Source: Halorhabdus utahensis DSM 12940 (lineage in GTDB: Archaea; Halobacteriota; Halobacteria; Halobacteriales; Haloarculaceae). Taken from it: a stretch of 64,000 bases of DNA. The notes under the pieces were generated by a model that was not told where the DNA came from, made no database searches, and was given only the letters and a program-made list of their open reading frames with translations. Shown here one piece after another: positions 45,225-54,138 of the stretch (positions within the stretch are counted from its first letter, which is position 1; each line of letters begins with the position of its first letter). A program made the position numbers and the translations under genes. The stretch lies in assembly GCF_000023945.1 (NCBI RefSeq), contig NC_013158.1, positions 2,914,001-2,978,000 of the forward strand. The letters run 5' to 3'.

Positions 45225-46007
45225 TCAGTCCTGTTTGAATGCCGGTTCACGCTGATCGAGAAAGGCCGACACGCCTTCGACGTGTTCTCTCGTCCCGAAT
45301 CGCCGCCGCCGGGCAGCGCGTTCGGCTGCCATCGCAGCACGGAGTGACTGTTCAGTGTTTTTGGCGAGCAATCGTCCGGTTTCACTCGTTGCGTTGGTTG
45401 GGCCAGCGGCGATCGTTTCGAGGAGTGCGTCGAGCCCACGCTCGAATTCGGCTGGCGGTACCACCCGATTGAACAGCCCCAACGCATCCGCGCGTTCGGC
45501 GTCGAGCAACTCGCCAGTATAGAGGAGTTCCGCGGCCGTCGACTCGCCGACGACCCGTGGGAGAAGCGCCGAAACGCCGGCCCCGACGGGGAGTCCGAGG
45601 CGGTGAAACCCAAACCCGATCGACCCGTCGTCGCTCGCGACGACTATGTCACAGGCAAGTGCGAGTGCCCCACCGGCACCGAACGCTGGGCCATCGACAG
45701 CGGCGATCGTCGGTGCCGAAAACCCGTGGAGGCGCTCGATGAGGGCGTCGATCCGCTCGAGACGATCCATGAACGCGTCTTCGGAAAGCTCGCCCCGTGC
45801 GCCGGCGATGACGCCTGCCAGATCACCACCTGCACAGAACGCGTCTCCTTCACCCCGGACGAGCAGACAGTCGACGTCGTTGGCGTCGTCGAGAGCGCTG
45901 TGTGCCGCCGTGACGACGTCCGGGGAGAGAGTGTTGCGTGCGTCGGCGTTCGTGACCGTTAGCGTCGCGATGCCGCCCTCGCGCGTCCACTCGACCCCTT
46001 CGCTCAT
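45225..46007 (-). CDS. Enoyl-CoA hydratase/isomerase (crotonase) family protein
   Basis: 260 residues. The oxyanion-hole motifs are GEGDAFCAGGDLAGV and DGPAFGAGGALALACDIVVA, the second with the conserved GG. The position of the catalytic Glu is taken by a hydrophobic/glycine region (GFGFHRLGLPVGAG), so the precise reaction (hydration, isomerisation or hydrolysis) is not certain. The C-terminal trimer helix is present (RAAMAAERAARRRRFGTREH...). It acts on acyl-CoA esters, for example in fatty-acid or amino-acid breakdown. It is transcribed convergently with UPF0058 and divergently from the photolyase. Confidence 0.85.
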   Translation of the reverse strand: MSEGVEWTREGGIATLTVTNADARNTLSPDVVTAAHSALDDANDVDCLLVRGEGDAFCAGGDLAGVIAGARGELSEDAFMDRLERIDALIERLHGFSAPTIAAVDGPAFGAGGALALACDIVVASDDGSIGFGFHRLGLPVGAGVSALLPRVVGESTAAELLYTGELLDAERADALGLFNRVVPPAEFERGLDALLETIAAGPTNATSETGRLLAKNTEQSLRAAMAAERAARRRRFGTREHVEGVSAFLDQREPAFKQD

Positions 46008-46111
46008 GGGTCAGCCTAGCGCGGACGGGTCAAAAGCGTCACTGCTGGACCGGAACTCGCGCCCGCGAAACTCGCCCGTGGATTGACGTGAGTCCCGACC
46101 CAGGTCCACGT

Positions 46112-47524
46112 ATGCGCATCCACTGGCATCGGCGGGACCTCCGGCTCGCCGACAACCGGGCGCTCGCCGGCGACGGGATCGAGACGAACGACGAGCAAGT
46201 GCTGGGTGTGTTCGTTTTCGACCCCGCCGTGCTCGAACACGCTGGTCCGGCCCGCGTCGTCGCGCTCCTCGACGCCGTAGCGGCCCTTCGGGAGGCTTAC
46301 CGCGAACGGGGGAGCGATCTCGTCCTCGCGAGTGGCGATCCGGTCGCGGAACTGCCGACACTCGCGACAACGTACGGGGCCGAGCTGGTCACCTGGAACC
46401 GCGAGTACAGCCCGCTCGCCCGCGATCGTGATGCGGCTGTCCGGGCGTCACTGGACGACGCAGGTATCGGACGGGACGCCGTTCACGACGCCGTCCTCCA
46501 CGAGCCGGGGACGATCCGGACCAACGACGGCGACCCCTATCAGGTGTTCACGTACTTCTGGCGGAAGTGGCGCGATCGGAGGAAATCAGCACCGATTGCC
46601 CCACCCGATGCGGATTCGCTGGGGGACGTAACCGACGACACGCCGGTTCCGACCTGGGCGGACCTCGACGTGGAGGAGCCGACTGCGTCGATACCGGGCG
46701 TCACGCCGGCGGCCGCCCGCGAGCGTCTCGATTCGTTCTGTGCGGGGGACATCTATCGCTACGAGGATCGTCGGGACTACCCGGCCGAGGACTGCACGTC
46801 CCGTCTGTCACACCATCTCAAGTACGGCACGATCGGCATTCGCGCGGTGTATGCGGCCACCGAGCGCGCCTGCGAGCGTGGGGAGACAGCGGACGACCGC
46901 GCGTCCGTCAGGGAGTTCCAGTCCCAGCTCGCCTGGCGGGAGTTCTACACACAGGTCCTGTGGTTCAATCCGTCGGTGGTCACCGAGAACTTCAAGTCCT
47001 ACGAGAATCCGATCGAGTGGCGGACGGATCCGGAGGGCTTGCAGGCCTGGAAGGACGGGGAGACCGGGTATCCGATCGTCGACGCCGGGATGCGCCAGCT
47101 CGAGACGGCGGCGTACATGCACAACCGCGTCCGGATGATCGTCGCATCGTTCCTGACGAAGGACCTGCTGATCGACTGGCGAGAGGGGTACGACTGGTTC
47201 CGGGCGAAACTGGTCGATCACGATACGGCCAACGATAACGGCGGGTGGCAGTGGGCCGCCTCGACCGGCACCGACGCCCAACCGTACTTCCGGATCTTCA
47301 ATCCAATGACGCAGGGCGAGCGGTACGATCCCGACGCTGCATACATTCGGGAGTACGTTCCGGAACTCGATGGTGTGCCGGCTGACGTCATTCACTCGTG
47401 GCACGAACTCGATCCCGGGGCTCGCGAGATGCACGCGCCCGACTATCCTGCCCCGATCGTCGATCACGCCGACCGCCGGGAGCAGGCCCTGGCGATGTTC
47501 GAGCGTGCCCGTGGTGATGAGTAG
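46112..47524 (+). CDS. phr: Deoxyribodipyrimidine photolyase (cryptochrome/photolyase family)
   Basis: A 470-residue flavoenzyme that uses light to split cyclobutane pyrimidine dimers; from ATG 46112. The N-terminal antenna domain starts IHWHRRDLRLADNRAL. The FAD-binding helical domain holds SRLSHHLKYGTIG, QLAWREFYTQVLW, GYPIVDAGMRQLE and HDTANDNGGWQWAASTGTDAQPYFRIFNP, all characteristic of class I CPD photolyases. Its length equals that of Halobacterium Phr2. It suits a sunlit, salty habitat. It is transcribed alone. Confidence 0.95.
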   Translation: MRIHWHRRDLRLADNRALAGDGIETNDEQVLGVFVFDPAVLEHAGPARVVALLDAVAALREAYRERGSDLVLASGDPVAELPTLATTYGAELVTWNREYSPLARDRDAAVRASLDDAGIGRDAVHDAVLHEPGTIRTNDGDPYQVFTYFWRKWRDRRKSAPIAPPDADSLGDVTDDTPVPTWADLDVEEPTASIPGVTPAAARERLDSFCAGDIYRYEDRRDYPAEDCTSRLSHHLKYGTIGIRAVYAATERACERGETADDRASVREFQSQLAWREFYTQVLWFNPSVVTENFKSYENPIEWRTDPEGLQAWKDGETGYPIVDAGMRQLETAAYMHNRVRMIVASFLTKDLLIDWREGYDWFRAKLVDHDTANDNGGWQWAASTGTDAQPYFRIFNPMTQGERYDPDAAYIREYVPELDGVPADVIHSWHELDPGAREMHAPDYPAPIVDHADRREQALAMFERARGDE

Positions 47525-47724
47525 CGATGGGGAGTATTAGCACTGCCCACCGTTTGTACTTGCTTCTGTCGCCAACGTAGACGGTGTCGTCATATCGTCT
47601 GTCCTCTATCTATCCGACCACATCCCGGTTGGGAGTCAGTCGAGCACGTCCCCACCCTTCCCGTGTTAGTCGACGCTGTGGACGCTCCCCAACTATGTGG
47701 TATGTTACCGAACGTTTCCTCAAG

Positions 47725-47768
47725 CTTTAACAGATATCCCGCCGTCATGAAACATGGAGGAATTTGAC
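47725..47768 (+). promoter_or_regulatory. Promoter and Shine-Dalgarno site of the superoxide dismutase gene
   Basis: CTTTAAC at 47725-47731 is a TATA-like element. GGAGG at 47756-47760 lies eight bases before ATG 47769, so this is a leadered mRNA, unlike most genes here. It also selects the ATG at 47769 over an in-frame ATG at 47754, which would put the ribosome site inside the coding region. Confidence 0.55.
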
Positions 47769-48380
47769 ATGTCCGAACACTCAAACCCCGAACTGCCGTC
47801 CTTGCCGTACGACTACGACGCCCTCGAGCCGCACATCTCCGAGCAGGTCCTGGAGTGGCATCACGACACCCATCACCAGGGCTACGTGAACGGGCTTGGT
47901 GCAGCCGAGGAGACGCTCGCGGAGAACCGCGCGTCGGGCGACCACGGAACGACCGGTGGTGCCCTAGGCAATGTCACCCACAACGGGTCCGGCCACTATC
48001 TGCACACGCTGTTCTGGGAGAACATGTCCCCGAACGGCGGTGGCAAGCCTGAGGGCGCTCTCCTGGAACGCATCGAGGAAGACTTCGGCTCCTACGACGC
48101 CTGGAAGGCCGAGTTCGAGGCCGCCGCGGGTGCCGCCGGTGGCTGGGCGCTGCTGGTCTATGACCCTGTCGCCAAGCAACTCCGGAACGTCGCGGTCGAC
48201 AAACACGACAACGGCGCGCTGTGGGGTAGCCACCCGATTCTGGCCCTGGACGTCTGGGAACACTCCTACTACTACGACTACGGGCCGGATCGCGGCAGCT
48301 TCATCGACGCCTTCTTCGAGGTCGTCAACTGGGAGACGGTCGCCGACGAGTATCAGAAGTGCCTCGACCACTTCGAGTAA
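47769..48380 (+). CDS. sod: Superoxide dismutase [Mn/Fe]
   Basis: 203 residues, a cytoplasmic enzyme that converts superoxide to peroxide and oxygen. Metal ligands are visible: His in SEQVLEWHHDTHHQGYVNG, His in GHYLHTLFWENM, and Asp and His in LALDVWEHSYYYDYG. The family signature DVWEHSYY is intact. Haloarchaeal enzymes of this kind mostly use manganese. The length is typical. It is preceded by a clear ribosome binding site and lies next to the photolyase gene, a stress-protection neighbourhood. Confidence 0.95.
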   Translation: MSEHSNPELPSLPYDYDALEPHISEQVLEWHHDTHHQGYVNGLGAAEETLAENRASGDHGTTGGALGNVTHNGSGHYLHTLFWENMSPNGGGKPEGALLERIEEDFGSYDAWKAEFEAAAGAAGGWALLVYDPVAKQLRNVAVDKHDNGALWGSHPILALDVWEHSYYYDYGPDRGSFIDAFFEVVNWETVADEYQKCLDHFE

Positions 48381-48489
48381 CGACGAGTCAGTCTACCGCC
48401 GACGTATTTTTCGACTGTGGGTCAGTGCCCCCGCCTCGATGACGGTTCGTTAGGTCCCCCCTGGGCGTACCGTGGTGGTTCGATCGGAG

Positions 48490-50202
48490 CTACGCCGGTT
48501 CCCCGTCGGTTACAACTTCGATCCGCGCGCCGCCCCCCTCCGCGTTGGTGGCCGAAACCGACCAGCCGTGCTGGGTGGCGATCTCCGCGACGATGGAGAG
48601 GCCGAACCCGGTCCCGTCTCGGGTCGTCGTGTAGCCGTCCGCAAACACCTTCTCGGTGTCCGCGTCACCGAATCCCGGGCCATCATCCGTGACTGCGAAC
48701 CCCCGGCGGTCGGGGAGGCACTCGACGGTGACGGTCACACCTTCGCCCCCATGTTCGACGGCGTCCTGACGAGCCTGCGAGTCAGGGCTCGTGGAACCAT
48801 GTTCCACGGCGTTCCGAAAGAGGTTCTCGAACAACTGGCTCAATCGATCCGGGTCGGCCACAACCGTGAAGTCATCCACAGCGAGTTCGAGCGTCCCGTC
48901 AGCAATCTCGACGTAGGACCACGCTGACTCCGCGACTGTCCCCAGTTCGATCCGCTCGCGGTCGAGATCTTCGTCCTGGCGGGCGAGCGCGAGCAGATCC
49001 TCGATGAGTCGTTCCATCCTGTCGTGAGCGCGCTCGACCGCCTCGAAGTGTTCCTCGTCGCCGTCTCGGCGCGCGTGTTCGAGCCGGCCAGCCGCTACCT
49101 GTAATGGGTTCCGCAGATCGTGGGAGACGACGCCGACGAACCGATCGAGCTGTTCGTTTCGCCGGGTTAGTTCGGCCTCGCGAGCGCGCTCCTCGGTCAG
49201 ATCGACCATGATGAGTGCGTGACCGACGACATCCCCACGGCGGTCGACCAGCGGCGAGCCCTCGATCCTGATAGAGCGCTCGCCGATGGAGAGGTCACGC
49301 GTCCCGGTGTCGTGACCGTCAGTGACCGATTCGTAGACTGGGACGGCGTCTGGAACGGATGTGAGCTGCGTCTGGATCCGCGTGCCGACGGCGTCGTCGT
49401 CGATGCCGAGTAACGTTCGAGCGCTCTCGTTGATGTCGACGATGCGGTCCGACGCGTCCACGACGACGACGGCCGTGTCGATGCGGTCGAAGACCACCTC
49501 GGTTGCGATGGGCGTGATATCGAGGAACTCCTCGCGGACGACTGCCCAGGTGAACGCGACCCCGGTGACAGTGAAGGCGATGGGTGTGAGGTCGTATTCC
49601 AGCCCGAGCGCCAGCGACACGGCGTTGGCTCCCCAGGGAACCAGCGTCGCGACCACGATAGCCATGACCTGTCGCTGGTAGAAATACCGGGACCGGAGCG
49701 CGAAAACGACGATCAACAACACGGCGACCGAAAGCAAAAGATACGAATAGGCGGTGTGGACGCCGAACAGTGGCCCGTTGACGGTTTCGAGACCGCGCGG
49801 TCCCGTCCCGTCGGCACGCAGCGTTTCCCACACCAGCCTGTGGGCTCCGTTCGTCCAGACCAGCGCCGTGAAGACGATCGGTTCGACCGACAACGCGGCG
49901 AGAAGCCGGCGGGTGACCAGCGACTCGCGGCCGGTGTACTCCAGAGCAAACACCAGGAGCGCGGGCACGAGGACGACAACGCCAGCCAGGAGTGCCTTGT
50001 TGGCAGCGAGTGCGATGTCCGTCCCCGGAACGACCGTCGTGACCAGGATCGCCACGGCCCAGCCGATCTCAGCCACGAGGACGGCCGTGAGTGGTGTCCC
50101 GCCACGCTCGTCGCGATGGCGCCACGCGAGCCCGGCCGCCACGATCGACACCGCGATCGCGACGACGAGTCCCACCTGATACACCAGCAACCAGGCATCC
50201 AT
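48490..50202 (-). CDS. Membrane histidine kinase with 7TM sensor, PAS, HisKA and HATPase domains
   Basis: 570 residues. Seven hydrophobic helices fill about 5-225, the 7TM histidine-kinase N-terminal module. A PAS domain follows (EVVFDRIDTAVVVVDASDRI, about 232-345), then a HisKA helix with VVSHDLRNPLQVA, where the phospho-acceptor is the His of SHDLRNP. The ATPase domain has ENLFRNAVEHG, DDGPGFGD and GTGFGLSIV. Unlike the kinase at 11758 this one has the more common SHDLRNP box. No response regulator lies adjacent on the same strand; the partner is not known. Confidence 0.88.
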   Translation of the reverse strand: MDAWLLVYQVGLVVAIAVSIVAAGLAWRHRDERGGTPLTAVLVAEIGWAVAILVTTVVPGTDIALAANKALLAGVVVLVPALLVFALEYTGRESLVTRRLLAALSVEPIVFTALVWTNGAHRLVWETLRADGTGPRGLETVNGPLFGVHTAYSYLLLSVAVLLIVVFALRSRYFYQRQVMAIVVATLVPWGANAVSLALGLEYDLTPIAFTVTGVAFTWAVVREEFLDITPIATEVVFDRIDTAVVVVDASDRIVDINESARTLLGIDDDAVGTRIQTQLTSVPDAVPVYESVTDGHDTGTRDLSIGERSIRIEGSPLVDRRGDVVGHALIMVDLTEERAREAELTRRNEQLDRFVGVVSHDLRNPLQVAAGRLEHARRDGDEEHFEAVERAHDRMERLIEDLLALARQDEDLDRERIELGTVAESAWSYVEIADGTLELAVDDFTVVADPDRLSQLFENLFRNAVEHGSTSPDSQARQDAVEHGGEGVTVTVECLPDRRGFAVTDDGPGFGDADTEKVFADGYTTTRDGTGFGLSIVAEIATQHGWSVSATNAEGGGARIEVVTDGEPA

Positions 50203-50317
50203 GCTGACATGTTACACACTCATGGTAATAAAAGTGGAACCGTGACGGCCGAGTGCGCCCGCCAGGGTCGAGCAGTGTTTCGAGGGATTTAGGCGCCGAC
50301 GAGCGTTAGGACCTGCT

Positions 50318-50590
50318 ATGCCACGACCGAGATCTGACTTCGACGACTTGCGACCCCTGGAGTTTCGTGACCCCGAGGAGGTCCTTGCGGCCGATAGGAT
50401 GTACACGATCTACGAGATCGCACGGCTGCTACAGGGCGTCGATCCCGACGCAGAACTTGACGTCGAGACCGAGAACGTCCTGCTGGACTGGGCGATCCCC
50501 TGGGTGTTGAACCACGCCGATGCGTTCGTCTTCGCCGAGCCGTCGGGCGATACCGAACCGGGCTATTACGGTCTCGCCGCCGATTCATGA
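50318..50590 (+). CDS. Small conserved haloarchaeal protein (DUF5827-like)
   Basis: 90 residues, acidic, with no membrane segment. The order RPLEFRDPEEVLAADRMYTIYEIARLL then NVLLDWAIPWVLNHADAFVF is distinctive. The name DUF5827 is recalled, not checked. Its stop overlaps the ATG of the P-loop gene (ATGA), so the two proteins are translated together and probably act together. The domain is unlikely to be catalytic by itself, as no motif of the kind is present. Confidence 0.65.
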   Translation: MPRPRSDFDDLRPLEFRDPEEVLAADRMYTIYEIARLLQGVDPDAELDVETENVLLDWAIPWVLNHADAFVFAEPSGDTEPGYYGLAADS

Positions 50591-51390
50591 ACCTACTCGT
50601 CGCGGGGGCCGACCGCGTCGACGCCGGCAAGACCACGTTTTCGACTGGCTTGATCGAACACACGGGTGCGCCAGGGTTCAAACCACGGGCGGGCAACGAC
50701 TACTGGTTCGACCACGACGACTACCGGCAGGCAACCGAATCCGGTCGACTTTACGGGAAGGACGCCAGACGCCTCGCCGATGCCAGTCCCGGCGATCACC
50801 GTCCGGAGTCACTGAACCCGATGCACCGACTCTGGCGACCGAAGCCCGGCAGTGGCTCGGGAATGCTGGGCCGATCCGATCGGGAGTTCCTGCTGGATCG
50901 CGTCGGGGACCGGTACGTCCGCAATGGGACGGTGGAGTTGCCGGCGTCGGCACGCGAGAACCTTCCCCTCTCCGACGCTATCTCGGTCGCATCCCTCAAG
51001 GAGTTCAACGCCGTCATGCAGCGGACGCATCTCCCGGCGCTGGACTCGATCCGCGAGACGATCGCGTCGCGTGACCGCGCCGTCGTCGAATCGTATAGCG
51101 ACATCGCCCGACCGCTCTCTGACTTCCAGCCCGACGCGGTCGCCGTCGTCGAGCCGCGCCGTGCCCGCATCTACCCGGGACGCCGGTACGAGAAGGCCTG
51201 TCGGGTCGCCTCGGGCTCGGCTACCGACGGGCAACTCGAGGAGCGTGTCCCCGCGGTGACTGATCTCATCGAGCCCGTCGCCAGCGTTGGGCTGCCCGCA
51301 CTCGGCACTGCCAGACGGGATGATCCCGCGAGCGTGGCCGAGGCGTACGACCACGCCTACGACGCCCTCCTGGCTGCGGCCTTCGAGTGA
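50587..51390 (+). CDS. P-loop NTPase-like protein with altered Walker A
   Basis: 267 residues. It opens with NLLVAGADRVDAGKTTFSTGLIEH, in which AGKTT is the end of a P-loop but the expected glycine four residues before GK is Asp. Dethiobiotin synthase and GTPase-like ATPases open similarly. Later AVVESYSDIARPL and VAVVEPRRARIY look like Walker B-type strands, and the residues between are basic compared with neighbours. Probable but unproven ATP/GTP binding; the partner is the small overlapping protein upstream. Possible archaeal predicted P-loop ATPase/GTPase family. Confidence 0.65.
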   Translation: MNLLVAGADRVDAGKTTFSTGLIEHTGAPGFKPRAGNDYWFDHDDYRQATESGRLYGKDARRLADASPGDHRPESLNPMHRLWRPKPGSGSGMLGRSDREFLLDRVGDRYVRNGTVELPASARENLPLSDAISVASLKEFNAVMQRTHLPALDSIRETIASRDRAVVESYSDIARPLSDFQPDAVAVVEPRRARIYPGRRYEKACRVASGSATDGQLEERVPAVTDLIEPVASVGLPALGTARRDDPASVAEAYDHAYDALLAAAFE

Positions 51391-51407
51391 CCGCCTCGGA
51401 GAGCCCC

Positions 51408-51983
51408 TCAGAACCTGGCGGCCTGGGCGGCGAGTTCGATATTTCGATACGGGTCGGTCTGGATGCTCCGGCCGTGGCCGGTGTGCATCACTGCCAGGTC
51501 TGCATCGACAGTGTCGAGGACCCGCCGGATACTTTCGACGAGGAGCGATCGATCGCCTTCTTCGAGGTCAGTCCGGCCGAACCCGCCGTTCTCGAAGACC
51601 AGGTCCCCCGCAAAGAGGATGCCAGACCCGGCGGCGTACAGACAGACGTGGTCGTCCTTGTGCCCCGGCGTGTGCAGGGCCGTGTAGGTGTGATCCCCCA
51701 TGTCTACGGTGTCTCCGTCATCGATTGCCTGCTCGACGCCGGAGGCATCGGGATCGTACCCCACGACGGGTGCGTCGAAGGCCTCGGTGACGGCGTCGAG
51801 ATTCCCGACGTGGTCGGGATGGGTGTGCGTCAGGACAACGGCGTCGAGGTCCTCGACGTGTTCGCGGACGCGAGCCACGACGTCGAAATCGTTGCCGACG
51901 TCGACGAGCACTTGTCGGTCGCCAGTCACGAGAAACACGTTGCTGGTGAACCCGCCGGCATCGGCGGCGACATTGTGGATCAT
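51408..51983 (-). CDS. MBL-fold metallo-hydrolase
   Basis: 191 residues from ATG 51983; a GTG at 52043 gives a longer frame with a poorer N-terminus. The zinc-binding motif is THTHPDHVGN, the later ligands are in LHTPGHKDDHVCLY, FAGDLVFENGG and MHTGHGRSI. This spacing fits glyoxalase II-like and related haloarchaeal hydrolases that cleave thioesters or lactones. It lacks the extra domain of RNase J or lactonase types. It converges with the P-loop gene. Confidence 0.88.
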   Translation of the reverse strand: MIHNVAADAGGFTSNVFLVTGDRQVLVDVGNDFDVVARVREHVEDLDAVVLTHTHPDHVGNLDAVTEAFDAPVVGYDPDASGVEQAIDDGDTVDMGDHTYTALHTPGHKDDHVCLYAAGSGILFAGDLVFENGGFGRTDLEEGDRSLLVESIRRVLDTVDADLAVMHTGHGRSIQTDPYRNIELAAQAARF

Positions 51984-52130
51984 ACAGGTGACCAACGCGT
52001 CGAGACGCTTGAGCCGTTCGGGTCTGTGGTCCAGCACGATCACCGCCCGAAAATATCAAGCCGGCGAGGTCGTCCACCCAGACCCACAGGGCTATGTAGC
52101 AGGAGGTTATTATCACCAGATAGATGGCCG

Positions 52131-52715
52131 ATGTCAGGTTCCGAACCACCAGTCGTCCTCATCGTTGAAGACGAGCCGGACGTCGCTGAGACGTACAATC
52201 TCTGGCTTCAGGACGAATACGAGGTTCGTATGGCCGAAAGCGGGTCCGAGGCACTGGAGATGCTCGATGAGTCTGTAGATGTGGTATTGCTCGATCGGAT
52301 GATGCCGGGGTTGTCGGGCGACGAAGTGCTGGAGCGGATTCGAGGGAGCGAGAGCAGCTGCCGGGTCGCGATGGTGACCGCTGTCGAGCCGGACTTCGAC
52401 ATCCTCGAGATGGGATTCGACTCGTATCTGACCAAACCGATCCGGAGTGACGAACTCCATGACACCGTCTCGAACTTGTTGGAACGATCGACCTACGATG
52501 GTCTGCTCCAGGAGTACTATTCGCTGGTCGAGAAACAGGCGACACTCGAGGCGACGAAGAGTCACGCCGAACTCGCCGAAAGTGACGAATACCAGCAACT
52601 TTCCACGCGGGTCGACGATCTCAACGACGAGCTTTCAGAGACACTCGGCGGCGTCGAAGACGACGAGGACTTTATCGCAACGCTTCGGGAGTTGAGCAAT
52701 GGCGACGAACACTGA
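52131..52715 (+). CDS. Response regulator with HalX domain
   Basis: 194 residues. The receiver domain has VEDEPDVAE acidic pocket, the phospho-acceptor Asp in VVLLDRMMPGLSG and the Lys in YLTKPIR. It is followed by a HalX domain of about 65 residues (YDGLLQEYYSLVEKQATLE...LSTRVDDLNDELSE), a haloarchaeal signalling module rich in helix. There is no DNA-binding domain. Start ATG 52131 fits the first receiver strand. It overlaps the RecA-like gene by 17 bases. Confidence 0.88.
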   Translation: MSGSEPPVVLIVEDEPDVAETYNLWLQDEYEVRMAESGSEALEMLDESVDVVLLDRMMPGLSGDEVLERIRGSESSCRVAMVTAVEPDFDILEMGFDSYLTKPIRSDELHDTVSNLLERSTYDGLLQEYYSLVEKQATLEATKSHAELAESDEYQQLSTRVDDLNDELSETLGGVEDDEDFIATLRELSNGDEH

Positions 52716-53385
52716 TCAACCTGGGACAATGTACGATCTCTCATCAGTACTCGACGTAGAGCCCCTCCAGGCTGTCAGGCCCGGCTCCAGCATCCTGATA
52801 ACCGGTCCTGCGATGACTGGCAAGCAGGGCCTGGCGTACGACATCCTGGCGGACGGCGTCTCCGTGAATCAGGGAGCCATTATCGTTTCGACAGGGGACC
52901 GGGCCGAGACCGTCATCGACGAGTTCGCCGGTCGGGTCGGTAGCGACGAGTTCGATCTCGGTGTCATCGACTGTGCCGGCGATCAACAGACCACCGCACC
53001 GAACACGGACATCAATGCGTTCACCCACCACGTGGGCTCGCCCGGTGATCTGACCGGTATCGGTATCGGGATCACGGAAGCTCTCGAGGCGCTCCACGGT
53101 CGCGGCGCGGATCGGGGACGACTCGCCCTCTCGTCGCTCTCGACGATGTTGACCTACACCGACCGCAAGACGGTCTTCAAGTTCTGTCACGTGCTTTCCT
53201 CGCGTCTGGAGGCAGCGGAGTATCTGGGCCTGTTCACCATCGATGCCAGCGCACACGACGAACAGACCCTTCAGGTTATCAAGCAGGCCTTCGACGGCAT
53301 GATCGAAATCCGCGAGACGGACGGACAGCGAGAAGCGCGCGTCCGCGGATTGACGTCCGAGCCCAGCGAATGGGTCGAACTCTAG
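52699..53385 (+). CDS. RecA/KaiC-superfamily ATPase-like protein (HTR-like)
   Basis: 228 residues. GPAMTGKQGLAYDIL is a Walker A with Gln in place of Ser/Thr. The Walker B-like strand RLALSSLSTMLTYTDRKTVFKF and the C-terminal FTIDASAHDEQTLQVIKQAFDGM fit the RecA-like ATPases related to KaiC and Rad55 that are often found beside haloarchaeal signalling genes (HTR-like). It lacks a helix-turn-helix. The 17-base overlap with the HalX regulator gene implies co-translation and a shared signalling path. Confidence 0.72.
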   Translation: MATNTDQPGTMYDLSSVLDVEPLQAVRPGSSILITGPAMTGKQGLAYDILADGVSVNQGAIIVSTGDRAETVIDEFAGRVGSDEFDLGVIDCAGDQQTTAPNTDINAFTHHVGSPGDLTGIGIGITEALEALHGRGADRGRLALSSLSTMLTYTDRKTVFKFCHVLSSRLEAAEYLGLFTIDASAHDEQTLQVIKQAFDGMIEIRETDGQREARVRGLTSEPSEWVEL

Positions 53386-53415
53386 GTGTGGACACCACGA
53401 CGGGACCGGCCCTGT

Positions 53416-53850
53416 TCAGTCCAGAATATTGTCCAGAAACGAGACCCACCGTCGCGAACTCTCGACTTCGGCCTGTCGGGCGCTGTCCGCGAGGTCCGGC
53501 TCGTGGAGGTTTTGCAGCGCCGAGATGGCTCGATCGATGCCGACGATCGACTGGGCGAGGTCCTCGGCTTCTTTCTCCGGCAGGTCGGCCGACTCCAGTC
53601 GTTGCTTGCGGTCTTTGCGCTCGGCTGTGAGTTTCGCCCGCACCTCACGGACGCGGTCACGCAACTCCGGTGGGACGGTCCCCTGGCGTTTGGTCTCCCA
53701 GACGAACTCTTTTAAATTCATCTCCGTCCCCTGGATCTCGACGGATTCGGGCAACTGCTGACCGACCGTGGCGGATTTTCGCTGGACGCGGTCCAGTAGC
53801 TCCTGCCGCCGTTTATGGCTGAGTGGCTTGTCGTCCCCGGTGTCGTCCAT
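53416..53850 (-). CDS. Small conserved coiled-coil protein (DUF5788-like)
   Basis: 144 residues from ATG 53850; the longer frame at 53964 overlaps the promoter of the antitoxin-like gene. The sequence HKRRQELLDRVQRKSATVG, then NLKEFVWETKRQGTVP and a charged, largely helical remainder (REVRAKLTAERKDRKQRLES), suggest a coiled coil. The name DUF5788 is from memory. No enzymatic motif is present. Convergent with the RecA-like gene, divergent from the toxin-antitoxin-like pair. Confidence 0.65.
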   Translation of the reverse strand: MDDTGDDKPLSHKRRQELLDRVQRKSATVGQQLPESVEIQGTEMNLKEFVWETKRQGTVPPELRDRVREVRAKLTAERKDRKQRLESADLPEKEAEDLAQSIVGIDRAISALQNLHEPDLADSARQAEVESSRRWVSFLDNILD

Positions 53851-53938
53851 ACGGGGACTCGGATCTCCGGTGTCGGATATCTTTTGGTCTGGTTTTCTAT
53901 TCCGAACAGATTTAAGAATCGGTCGACAAGGATATTTT

Positions 53939-54136
53939 ATGAGTGACAAATTTGACGAAATCACGTTTCACGGAGAGCAATTGCTTCGTAAGACACGGAC
54001 GGATTCACTCAGGGGGCAGATGCGTGCATTTATTTCGAACGTAGAAGATTTTGACCTCAAAGATCGTCGGTCCAGTGTCTCGCGTGGGGAGCAACTTTCC
54101 AATATTGTCACGGCGGATCGCGACGAGCGACTCTGA
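53939..54136 (+). CDS. Putative antitoxin of a VapBC-like pair
   Basis: 65 residues, charged and without a membrane segment (ITFHGEQLLRKTRTDSLRG, SVSRGEQLSNIVTADRDERL). The only clue to function is its position: the stop lies two bases before the ATG of the PIN gene, an antitoxin-toxin arrangement. The TATA-like TTTAAGA at 53911-53917 is 22 bases before ATG 53939, which is compatible with its own promoter. No ribbon-helix-helix or AbrB motif is certain. Confidence 0.55.
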   Translation: MSDKFDEITFHGEQLLRKTRTDSLRGQMRAFISNVEDFDLKDRRSSVSRGEQLSNIVTADRDERL

Positions 54137-54138
54137 CA

